Assembly (NCBI GenBank): GCA_033439765.1
Contig: JAULSN010000002.1
Location: 4,588,001 to 4,652,000, forward strand
Length of the DNA: 64,000 nt
Source: Lasiosphaeria ovina
Lineage: Eukaryota > Ascomycota > Sordariomycetes > Sordariales > Lasiosphaeriaceae
Reading direction: 5' to 3'
In this document: piece after piece, positions 46,560-56,108 of the stretch
Layout of the letters: every line of letters begins with the position of its first letter
How positions within the stretch are numbered: the stretch's first letter is position 1
Made by a program: the position numbers and the translations under genes
Notes under the pieces: model-generated
What the model was told of the DNA's origin: nothing
Seen by the model: the letters and a program-made list of their open reading frames with translations, nothing else
The model's database searches: none

Positions 46560-46917
46560 AGAAAACGCAGCCATTAGCTCTTCTCTACGGATCGCTTCTA
46601 TCATAACGGGAGCTTCTCGGAACAAAGGTTCTCCCATATCCTCTCTATTCTATACTTCTAGAAGCCATAGTCAGGCAAGCCTTACTCGGTATAGTATATT
46701 ACCGCGTCACCTAACGGGCACGTAGATAAGACTCGGAGCCTACGCCCTCTCTCTAACGTTATGTTTTTTGTTATCAATATGATCGGGAGTCGTAAAAGTC
46801 TTGTCGGATACTATTAAGCGCCCCGTTATTGGAGTCTACCAACCTCCTTCTTGAATCCGGCTGTCGCGGTTACGTGCAACCGGTAAGGCCCAGGAAACGT
46901 AGATGTTAGGGGTGCAA
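46560..46917 (-). repeat. Right arm of the inverted repeat
   Basis: Reverse complement of 45224-45584, lacking a 3-bp ACT present in the left arm near 45540. Homology ends abruptly at the outer TTGCACCCC and at the inner AGAAAA. Confidence 0.9.
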
Positions 46918-48460
46918 ATGCGGGTGATGGCAATTCATGCCGTTGCGTGCTTTGGTTCGCAGAATTTGACACAGCTCCCCTAATAGTGTGTAGTAGGACA
47001 ACGTAAAACGTGGCCCACAAATAGAATTGCGAAAAGGCAGCAATATAACGAGGCCGAATCACTGATACACGTGTAATGAAAGCATGATTGGAGAGAAGGA
47101 TATACCTAATAGCGAGGTACGGATATTTTGTTCTCGATATGGATATCCCGTCTTGTTTTTTTCCCAGGTGTCTTGTTGAATGGTTCGTACCTACCAGCCA
47201 CCACACCCTGCTGGATGAGGGGACCCTTGGCGATCAAGCCGTCGATGCCCCCGATATCCACATACGCTAATGACGGGTGTGGAGTCTTGAGAAGTCTACG
47301 GTTTACCTCCGTAAATATGCCTCAGATCCTCACTCATTACCTAAATAGGCACTCTAGCTGCATCTGCATCTGCTGGAGCTCGCCTCTTTCCCAGCACATC
47401 CGCGAAGTCGCGAATCCCGCAGCATACCCACCTCGTTTGCCCATCTCATCTAGCGGATGCGGTTTCCGGTGCCAACGCCGCTATCGGGCTAGTGCTCAAG
47501 TCGGTGAAGCTTGCTTGCTTTTGCTTTTGCTTTAGCTTTCTTTTCCTCGGCCGAGCAAATCCCGTCGCTGGGTTCCATGTTCGTTCGTTCGTTCGTTCGT
47601 TCGTTCAAGGCATCCGAGATCCGAGAACAGGCACAACGTCACCACGAGTAAACCTACCTACCGTACCTTACCTGCGGTACCCTCGGTATCTATCCGCACC
47701 TCTGGGCATTAATAACCTGCACCACGTTATGTGGGAAACAGGCACTTGACCTTCCAAACCCAAGCTAGCTTCTAGTTCTAGAGCGAGGTTCATTCATGTG
47801 CCAGCCACCATTCCTTTCTTTCTCTCTGGACGGGTCTGCCGATAGGGCCGATGTCCACGCCAAATAAAAGACCTACCTTAGGTACTTCGTACTTACTGCA
47901 TGGAACCTGACCTACGCGGCAATCCGGAGTCGTCCGCAGGGGCGGGCAAGAGGGTCCCTGAACCCGAAGCAAGGATACCAGGGTCGCGCCAGCGGCCAGG
48001 CCCGAGCAAGCCCGAGGAAGGCTGCTTGCTCTGTCATGCACGGATAACGAATAACAAAATGGCTCATAGTCTGTTTCGAGAGAGAGCGCAGGGGAAGTCT
48101 GTATGTACAGTACCAACCCCATTTTCATCCGCAGCGTACTGCCTACATGCCTGCCTACCTCCCTACCATCTCACCCTGATTATTATACCGGTCCACACCA
48201 TGCATGTCCTAGTAATCCCCGAAGAGAGGGGATGTAGAGCCGAAATAACGAGTCGAGGGAACCGTCCGTATATAAATTGCGCATCTCTCTACCTCCTCTG
48301 TCTTCTTGTTCCTCGTTTACACCCTTCCCACATTTCCGGACTCCTTTTGCTGCCCACCCACCTGCCACTAGCCCATCCGAACACTTGCTCCCATAGACGA
48401 CACCTCGCTGGAGACGCTTGAGCCTAAACACAGCACGCACACACGCACACACATTTCAAA
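46918..48460. other. Spacer before the small gene
   Basis: No supported gene. It holds a GTTC tetranucleotide repeat at 47579-47606 and TACCTACC motifs near 47651. From 48280 on it becomes pyrimidine-rich and then CA-rich, resembling a leader for the downstream small gene. Confidence 0.55.
47579..47606. repeat. GTTC tetranucleotide repeat
   Basis: Seven tandem copies of TCGT/GTTC in intergenic DNA. Confidence 0.95.
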
Positions 48461-48751
48461 ATGCCTTCTTCTGCAGCCTCCACCACGTCCGCCGAGGACT
48501 CTCGCCTGCGGGCCGCACTAGAGAGCAGCGGCGTGAAATTCCACATACGGACTGGCAATGGAAAATGGGCGTGTACTCTGCTTGATCGTGCTACCCAGTA
48601 AGGGAACGCCCTTGTCCCCTACAAAAACAGGACCACCGGACGTTGCAATGTTAACGCATTATTGTGTAGCGAGAGGCAAAAGAGTCTCCGCGTCACCTCT
48701 TCGTCGTCGGTCTCGACAACGGGCTCGACGTCAAGCACCGAGTCCCAGTGA
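48461..48751 (+). CDS. Small two-exon gene, 72 aa, function unknown
   Basis: An ATG in good fungal context (TTTCAAAATGCC) follows a pyrimidine-rich and CA-rich leader. Exon 1 (48461-48597) encodes MPSSAASTTSAEDSRLRAAL and continues with a segment containing SSGVKFHIRTGNGKW. A GTAAGG donor overlaps an in-frame stop, and a 72-bp intron with a TTAAC site ends in TGTAG. Exon 2 (48670-48751) restores the frame and adds a Ser/Thr-rich tail. Without splicing the peptide would have 46 residues. I do not recognise the family. No signal peptide or transmembrane segment is seen. Support comes from start context, splice signals and phase only. Confidence 0.5.
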
Positions 48752-51700
48752 CGTGACCACACAAGATATGGGGTTGAGACTGTCGCCATCTTGGCGGCAC
48801 TGGAGGTGCGAGGCATGCAAAGTCTTGCCTTGACATCACCACGTCCCTCTCCCCAACATCTTAGTAGTGTGTAGCAATAAGGGGCTGCCGTGATTAGGCT
48901 TGCTTGTCTTACATCGTTTTGCCTCGATTGCCCCCTTTGGCATGGGTATTTGGGCGTACAGGAGAGGGAGTATTTGGGATGCGGGTTCGGAATAGCGAGC
49001 GCAATGGCGCATATAGGAGTCAACGGATGGGCAAGGCACTGGGGCCTTTTTATTTAACATCTTCTTCCCGTTCATGGATATCGGTATTACCTTGGCGGGT
49101 CTCTGCCGTCGACGATCAAGCCTTTGAATTGTCTATATGTCAACTTGGCTTAGTTATCCTCGGTTGGACTGGGGTAAACATGGAAATATTACTTTCGCCG
49201 GGTTGAGCGTGGACGGGCCTTTTCATTTTTGTTCTACGGGCGTTGATAATACCTACAATGCCTTATTCACAAGTGTTTTCTTCACTGATTCAGTCGCCCA
49301 GGCGTCTTGTGATGGCATTGTTCACGACCAAATAGCAAGATGCAAGGGGTTCTTGGCAAAAACTTAAAGGAACTTTTGCAGAAAGGAGAAGTCACAAGAT
49401 TGCTCGCCAGCACCATTAGAGAGAGACATCTTCCGGCTTTCCAACATTACTACTTCGCATCACGACCACAACAAGCAACGGGGGAGAAATATGTATCCGG
49501 CTTTTTCTCGATCGTCGGGCTCGGTCCTTCCCTTTTTTGATCGAATCACGAAACACCAGCTCTCGAGATTCTCCGACGGGGGAGGGGAGACATGCCAAGA
49601 GATTCCTGTTCCCTCCGAAGGTTTGGAACATTTTTTGTGGATGGGGGTCCTTGTTTTTGCTTGCTGCTGACTGCACGCAAGCACGCACCGGCATCCGTCT
49701 TGTCCTTGGCGTCTTGGCGTTCGCAAAGTCTCGTAGTGTACGTAGGCAGGTGACGACATCGATGCGGCTTTCTCAAGGGGGAAGGGGGGAGGGAAGACTA
49801 AAACGGCAAATCGCTGCCTAGGCACGGTCAAAAGCGAAGACGATGAGCTTCTTCCGAGAATGGTTATTCGCGACGAGGTAAATAGAGAGTTTCCGGGCAA
49901 GTTATCGATAACCTCTCCCACGTGCTTGAACGGTATACGAAGGGAAAAAGAGAGATGAGGAGGTTCGAGGTGGTGGTTGTGGTTGTGGTTGAAGAGTGGT
50001 AGTATCGGAGGCTGCAGATCTTTGCTTGGCAAGATTCGGAACTAGCGGGCGAACTGCCGGGCTTTCGGACTTGGCGTTGCTTGGCCTTTTGCGGTGCTAC
50101 TCGGTGAGGTACGGATACATAGTATTTTGGCTTTCCCTCTCTCCTCATATGCTGCGGATGCAGCTTGTTTCTGTCGAGGTTTCTTCCCGGTTTACTAAGC
50201 TTTGATGCCACCTTTTGTTCGGCTTTGACCCTTGTTGTTGCCGAGTTAGATTCGAGTTTCGGCAGGGTTGAGGTTCCGTTTACGTCCCATCAACTAACTG
50301 GGGAAATATCTCAACACCATAGAAATATCGGAGTTCGCCGTTGTATCCAATGCAAATCAATCCAATATATATTCCTTCTTCACAAGAGTCACTCTCCCAG
50401 GATCCTGTCCATAGTCCATTATTGGTTGGCTTTTAGGTTCTGGGGAGAAACATTGGTGGATCTGATTGGGAGGTTTTCCTCAACTCCAATGGCCAATGCA
50501 CTTGCATATGACGAACGTTCTTGATAAGGACTTTGTATATAAAATCCAATACTTGAATGCTTATTGGCGTGGTACTTGGGACGAATGGAAACCATAGCAG
50601 ATAAACCGGCAACGGAAAGCCTTTGATAGACATTCCTAGGATTCTGTAATAGGGATTAGCTGCCTTATTATGTACATGCCTCGATGAAACCCCTTTTAAG
50701 GCCGGCTGTAGGGTACTGAGGTTTTCCAGATCCTGGAAACTCAGTCCCCCACTAACAAACATTCAAGCATTGGATTGGAAGCCGCTGGTAAGCCCTCCCA
50801 AACTGTAACAGGGTAGAAAGATAAATCAGCAGTGGATTTAAGAGATACTCATGGTTCTAGAGCTCCATTGTGGAGAAAATCCGTTGACTCTCTTTACAGC
50901 TGGGTACTCTGGACAAAACAACAATTCGTTCTACACGCGTTTAAATTGAAACAAAATGCGTATTATCATTTCGGTTTTTTTGGATCGCAATATTCCCGTT
51001 TAAGTGGTACAGTACACGCCCCTGGACATGGTCCGCGATGCTCAGGAAGCGTTATCAACTCTTTGCGCTGTTGATAGGTCAGGCCAGCACCGTTATCAGC
51101 GCCCACCAGGAGCCTCGGATGCACACCGAGAAGACTCAATTTTAACTAGGTTTGAAAGAGCCCACACTCGAGCTACACTACTGGTTTGAAGAACGCCATA
51201 TGGGTCATGGAAAACCTTTTGGAAAGCATTCTGTGAAGCATGACAGGGAAAGTCAAAAGGGCCCCCACCCAGGTCGAGGCTGGTGCCAAGGCTGAGGCCC
51301 TGGCGAGCCACAACCCACGGAAACGAGGCCGTTCTAGAGTGGCGAGGTGCTTTGCCTCTCTCAGCCTCGTTTAGAGCTGGGTCATTTGGGATGGCTTGGC
51401 TCCCCAGACGGGTTACCGACTGGGTATGGACGACTCGATTCGGAAATGATAGAAATGGCCGGAAGGCGAAAGACCACCTCGGAGGTAAATGCGCGTCGAA
51501 TTGCGCGGCCATATCCGTACAGCACATACGAATCAATAAAGTGTCTGCCTCTCAATCATCCACCCGCTGCCACCGCAAATAGGGATACGGGTTGTGTGCC
51601 TGGGAAAACTCACACACATCGATACCGCCCGTATCTCAAATAAGTAACTGTACAATTGTTTATAAACTCAAATCCGTTCCGTTGAGCTTCGAGTTCTCAT

Positions 51701-52374
51701 AAGGGATGTAGTACCCCTGCGGTCGTCGTCAGCCCCACTCCCCGCAGTTCAGGTGTCCATGAAGGGAGGGGCTCCCGCGGTTGCGGTTGCGTCGTCGACT
51801 AATAAGCCCCGCCTGCACCTTAACTCGACCAAGCCCCTCCTTCGCCCTGCTCCCCATCATCTTCCATCACCCATCAATCACCAATCGACAGGTGCCGTTA
51901 CCAGAGACTGTTCCTATCCGCCGGGTTCGATTGGGATAGGAGACGAATTTCGACTCGAAAATGCCCATGCCAATCGCGGCGAAAGGTGAGCTTCATCAAT
52001 CTCCTGTCAGATGTCTTTTCTGTGCCACCAGCCGAATGATCTGCCCTATCAACCCCGCGCAAATCACGAGCCTTGATCCATGGGCCTAGGCTCCTCTCGC
52101 CAACTGACAGTGGCAAACGCCCCTTGGTGAACACGCAAGCCTCCTCCACCTCACTGTTGCTCACATTCCAGCGTTACACTACACCATACTCGAGTCGTAA
52201 AGCTTTGAGCTGGACCGCCTCTCTCCTCCCATTTTTTTTTCTTTTTCTTCTTTGATATTAAGAGAGCATCACATCGCAAAAGCAGAAACCTGCTTGTTTT
52301 CGGCTTTAAATCCTCCCCATTTAGTGCCAAACCCTGCGTCATCTTTTTTGGGAGCGATTTAAACGATCGCGAGA
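48752..52374. other. 3.6-kb gene-poor region
   Basis: No frame with recognisable similarity. The part 50200-51080 is more AT-rich than its surroundings and may hold decayed repeat sequence; frames there (for example 50433-50762 minus and 50832-51074 plus) are short and unconvincing. The last ~200 bp before 52375 are pyrimidine-rich and are likely the leader of the next gene. Confidence 0.5.
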
Positions 52375-53547
52375 ATGCCGCCTGTTAACCATGTCGCTCT
52401 CACCTCAGCCGGCATTATCGTCGTCTCGGTAGCTGTTGCTGCTGCTATTGCCGTTTACGAGTCTCCCGAGGTCCGCCGCATGGCCGACGACCTCCGCAGA
52501 CGCATCGCCATCGCACTCCATTCTCTCGGCGACAATGTCGATCCCAATAGGCAAGACCCAATGTTCAACCGCCCCGAAGATGCCGAGGGCTTCCTACAAT
52601 CACGCGCCGAACCCGGGGTGGATGCCGACGAAGAGACGCGGAGGAGGCAACGTGAGGAGTTGATGTATTGGAACGCTCAGCGTGAGGAGATGAAGGAAAA
52701 GGCTCGCAAAGAACGGCCTTCTCCGTCCCATCGCGGCTCCACCTTTGACGACTTTTTGACTGAGGATAAGACCGCGCCTGAGCGGGGAACTCTCGTATTC
52801 AACACGGGCGCAGATATCCGGGGCCCTGAGGATGGCCTTGTCAGACGCCGAGGCATTGAGGGCTTGCAGGGGTTGCGTGGACTCAACGCCTCCGTTATTG
52901 CCAACCCTTTCAGCGACGAACACGGCATTGATTTCGACGACCATCCCGGCATGGAGCTCGAGGAGCAGGAGCGTATGCTCGCCCCGGGCCGCGAAGAAAT
53001 CATGTCGGATATTTACGAGGCCACACCGCGGGACCCGCGATCTCCAGTTTCTCGTACCGTCTCCCCGCAATCGAAGCCTGTTGTCCCCGAGGTTCTTTTC
53101 GACTTTGACTCGGACTCTCAGCCCCGAACACAGTCGGCTACCGTAGAGAAAGATCAGTTCACGACCCCACCTCGGAGCGTTACTCTCGACCGCGAGCTCG
53201 CCGATGACGAGTTCATGACCGCCGGCCAAGATGACCGCCAAGAAGCTTACTCGTCAATTCAAGCATGGGCACAGGGCTCGCACCCCGGCTTCTACTCTCC
53301 GCTACCCGTCTCTCCTCAAGCTCCGCTTTCCGAGGCGGAGTATGTCAGCCATGGGGATTTAACCCCTACTGACTCCGTGTCGTTGGCTGGGTCTGGCGAA
53401 GACATTGGAAATTACGCTGCCTCCTCCAAGGGCGGCGATTATGATGTGTTGAGCGACGATGAAGACGGCATAGCTACTCCTAACAGCTGGTCCGAGGTGG
53501 GGAGCGTGGTGAGCTCCAACGATGATGACGGAGCGGTGCATACGTAG
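52375..53547 (+). CDS. Fungal protein with N-terminal membrane anchor, function unknown (390 aa)
   Basis: Single exon. After MPPVNH, a hydrophobic helix at about residues 7-28 (VALTSAGIIVVSVAVAAAIA) is followed by Arg-rich sequence, which suggests a single-pass anchor with the bulk in the cytosol. Residues 70-120 are charged and likely coiled coil (EETRRRQREELMYWNAQREE). Short blocks such as ANPFSDEHGIDFDD and, near residue 305, WAQGSHPGFYSPLPVSP look constrained amid an acidic, Ser/Pro-rich background. The tail is Asp/Ser-rich. The start is supported by the anchor and by a pyrimidine-rich leader. I recognise no catalytic domain. ER, mitochondrial outer membrane or peroxisomal anchoring are all possible. 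Confidence 0.85.
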   Translation: MPPVNHVALTSAGIIVVSVAVAAAIAVYESPEVRRMADDLRRRIAIALHSLGDNVDPNRQDPMFNRPEDAEGFLQSRAEPGVDADEETRRRQREELMYWNAQREEMKEKARKERPSPSHRGSTFDDFLTEDKTAPERGTLVFNTGADIRGPEDGLVRRRGIEGLQGLRGLNASVIANPFSDEHGIDFDDHPGMELEEQERMLAPGREEIMSDIYEATPRDPRSPVSRTVSPQSKPVVPEVLFDFDSDSQPRTQSATVEKDQFTTPPRSVTLDRELADDEFMTAGQDDRQEAYSSIQAWAQGSHPGFYSPLPVSPQAPLSEAEYVSHGDLTPTDSVSLAGSGEDIGNYAASSKGGDYDVLSDDEDGIATPNSWSEVGSVVSSNDDDGAVHT

Positions 53548-53844
53548 ACTTTGTGTGTCTTTATACCCCTATTCTCTTCCCTCCCCCTTTCCTCTGGCAT
53601 CTATCCAGGACACGGCGTTACTGGTTGGCAAGGATGGATCTGCCATTTTGGGGGTTTTGGTTGGATCTCGGGACAGAACCATGGTTAGCACTGGTGGGCT
53701 CTTACTCGATATACATGTGCTATAGTGTAGGCCCCGTTCTGAATGACTGGGCTTGTAGTAGTCATATATTTATTGCTGCAGAGGACAGAGCATCCCTTCT
53801 CATGGATTATTTAATAAATCATACATCATCGATTGGCTGCTTTC

Positions 53845-55175
53845 CTAAGATGACGTCTGATCATCCGCAGGTGCCTCATCCGCTACTTTCTTGACGTAGT
53901 CTTCCCACAACTGCCCAACGGGTCGTCCTAGTAATTCTGTCCAGAAGGGTTTGGCCTCATACTCGTGGAGCCGCAGCTTCTCGTTAATCTTGCGGACTGT
54001 CCCCTCCCCGTACCGGCCTTCCAAGTACTGGAGGAAATAGGCTGTATGTTGGTAGCCGCCGTCCCAATCTTGTTTGTTGTTGATAATTGTTAATTATGGT
54101 TTCCTTTGATGGCTGATAGAGACGTATCGTACTTGGTATCTCGAACTGAAAATGGAATGGGAGAAAGAATGTCGGTTGGGAAGTTGAGGAAATAATAATA
54201 ATAATAATAATAATAACATACCCCCGCTCGTCTCCCGCTTCCAGTGCGGAGGACTGAGGTCGCAGTTGAGCCGAACCCAGTCGGCAATCCCCTCGATTAA
54301 CCCCCCCGGGCAAGTCCCCTTTGCATCCCACTGGTAGCAATGGACTAGCTCATGGACCACAACGCCGGTGATCTCGTCTGTCAGGCGCTCGGCGGGCTTG
54401 ATGCTGTCGATGTAGCTGAGAGAAAAGTGGATCTCTTTGTGGTCGCTATCGAGACTGCTCTGTGTAAGAGAGGTTTTGAGCAATGGGAAGTGAGGGTTAG
54501 TTACTTGTGTGACGAGACATTTGGCCGTATTGGTCACACTTCAGGGAGATGATATAGGATATAGGATAGAGTAGGCCTGGTAGTTTATCTAGAGCTATGA
54601 AAGACGCAGACTCGTATGCGCACTCGGTGAGAGAGAGGGGGGGGGGAGACGGTAGGTGGAGAGAGTAAGATGCCTTGTACTATAATGGAAAGTGACCATG
54701 GATGGGACATTGGGGGGGAAAGGAGCTTTGGTTTGTTTACCCCTGTGGTATACGCAACACCGTCCATTTCGCGGAGGACGAGCGTCACGGACCGGGTTGG
54801 CGGCACCGTGGTGTGCGTCTCCGAGGGCGACCGGTACAGGAGCCGCTGCACTTTGGCGATAGACTCGGTCACTAGTGTGCTGGCGTTGACGGCGCCTAGG
54901 AACTTGGCCGCGCCCGAGTGCTCCAGGTCCGGAACCTTGAGCCGGAGCCGGGGTTGGGCGAAGTCGTCGTCATCCCGGCTGCTGCTGTTGTCCTCGGGCG
55001 TCGTGTCATCGCCGCCAACGGCACTGCTGCCGTCGTCTTCTGCGTTGGGGGTGCCGCTGTCATTGTCTGCAGTCCGATCTGGCAAGGGCACGGGAACAGC
55101 AGAGGGGACGGGCGATGTCGGCGAGAAGATGCTCGTGGCCGTAGGGGCCGGTGAGCTCTGCTGGCGCAGGGTCAT
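53845..55175 (-). CDS. Basic secretory protein (BSP)-type putative zinc metallopeptidase (298 aa, 3 exons)
   Basis: Member of the plant/fungal/bacterial BSP family of putative zinc peptidases. Exons 55175-54741, 54459-54222 and 54068-53845 join in phase. Residues 1-80 are Ser/Thr/Pro- and Asp-rich. The domain starts near residue 75 (PRLRLKVPDLEHSGAAKFL). Across the first splice it reads MDGVAYTTG-SSLDSDHKEI. The catalytic motif HELVH is at 181-185, followed by CYQWDAKGTCPGGLIEGIAD, and across the second splice KRETSG-DWDGGYQHTAYFLQ. The C terminus has QYLEGRYG and FWTELLGRPVGQLWEDY. No signal peptide is apparent, unlike secreted plant members. Intron 2 (54221-54069) holds a TAA microsatellite. 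The gene is divergent from STU1 and convergent with the 390-residue protein. Confidence 0.88.
54191..54216. repeat. TAA microsatellite in intron 2 of the BSP gene
   Basis: A run of AAT/TAA triplets starting just inside the donor of the 153-bp intron (54221-54069). Confidence 0.9.
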
Positions 55176-56108
55176 GATGGCGGTGAAGGGTGAGGGACAA
55201 AGACTATCCTAAACAAATTGTTTGGTGTATAAAATAAGTTGCCTCGGTGGTTCGTTCCGGAGACGGGCGTGTTTCGGAGCAAGTATCGGTGAGAGACGGC
55301 CCGTGATGTTGGACGATAGGTGCTATTCAGGAGATCCAGGAGACAGTCAATACATCCGGGATCCTGGTGCTTGTTCAGGCTTCCATCCTTAGTTCGTGGC
55401 CAGGGTGGACCGCCTAGGCTGCCCTCCCTTCAACGCGGGTGAGCCTCAGAGCGGGGAATCCGAGCAGAGCTGAGGAACAGCTGCGGGGTGAGGTGAGCTG
55501 GTTCAGCGGGGATTCCGTGCTGGAGAGCGGGACAGACAGGGGTCAGTGTCGTTTGAGTGACAGCTGGAGGTCCCCGCAATTGCGGGCTTTACTGAGAAAC
55601 ACGACCCACGATACACCCCCCCCCCCGTGGTTGCCAGTCAACTCCCGTGCCTGGCCATTGGATGCTGCTGGCCTCCACTCCCATATCCCAGCAACAAATC
55701 TCCGTCACCCACTAAAACGCGCCATCCCGGCCCACGGGACCCTCAACCTCATCTGTCAAATCTGCGCGCCGGTGAACATCACACTTTGTATTGCCGCAAC
55801 CCTATACAGACCTTCCCCTGTATCCCTTTTTCTGGAACGACACTGCGCTTGCTTGCGATACTTTTCCGAGCGCCTCAGCCTCCTCCATTCCGCACACTGC
55901 CGAATTGCGTTTGGTGTCGGCCGTCTAGCCAACAAAATTTCTTGGGAATTTTGTTTTTGTTGATTTTGGTCATCCTGGTTCCTCGCTTTCCCACGCTACC
56001 TTAGCACACCACCGCAAAACGAACCGACGACCGTTTTCCTCGTCAGCGCGTCCAACCTAACGCGTTTTGAGCCGCCTTACCACCCGCACCCTCTCTTCTC
56101 GGGAGGAC
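55176..56108. promoter_or_regulatory. Divergent promoter region between the BSP gene and STU1
   Basis: 933 bp separate two divergent start codons. It contains an 11-C homopolymer at about 55616-55626. A pyrimidine-rich leader precedes the STU1 ATG. The plus-strand frames at 55439-55963 and 55627-56004 lack family features and are taken as non-coding. Confidence 0.55.

Larger units (their letters stand above)
45224..46917. mobile_element. Non-autonomous element with ~360-bp terminal inverted repeats, RIP-like decay
   Basis: The sequence 45224-45584 reappears as its reverse complement at 46560-46917, starting TTGCACCCCT at both outer ends. The arms enclose about 975 bp. The arms differ at about 18 sites plus one 3-bp gap; all but one of the substitutions are transitions. 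About half lie in a TpG/CpA context that became TpA, as expected from repeat-induced point mutation. No transposase frame was found; the longest internal frame is 73 codons (46416-46637, minus). No clear target-site duplication is visible at the outer ends, so superfamily and exact termini are uncertain. It may be a foldback-type or other inverted-repeat DNA transposon relic, or a segmental inverted duplication. Confidence 0.8.

Noticed and set aside
46416..46637. 73-codon frame inside the inverted-repeat element as a transposase fragment
   Set aside because: Too short, no recognised motif, and it straddles the arm boundary. Kept only as a description of the element.
50433..50762. 109-codon minus-strand frame as a retroelement fragment
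   Set aside because: No reverse transcriptase, integrase or other motif could be recognised; composition alone is not enough.
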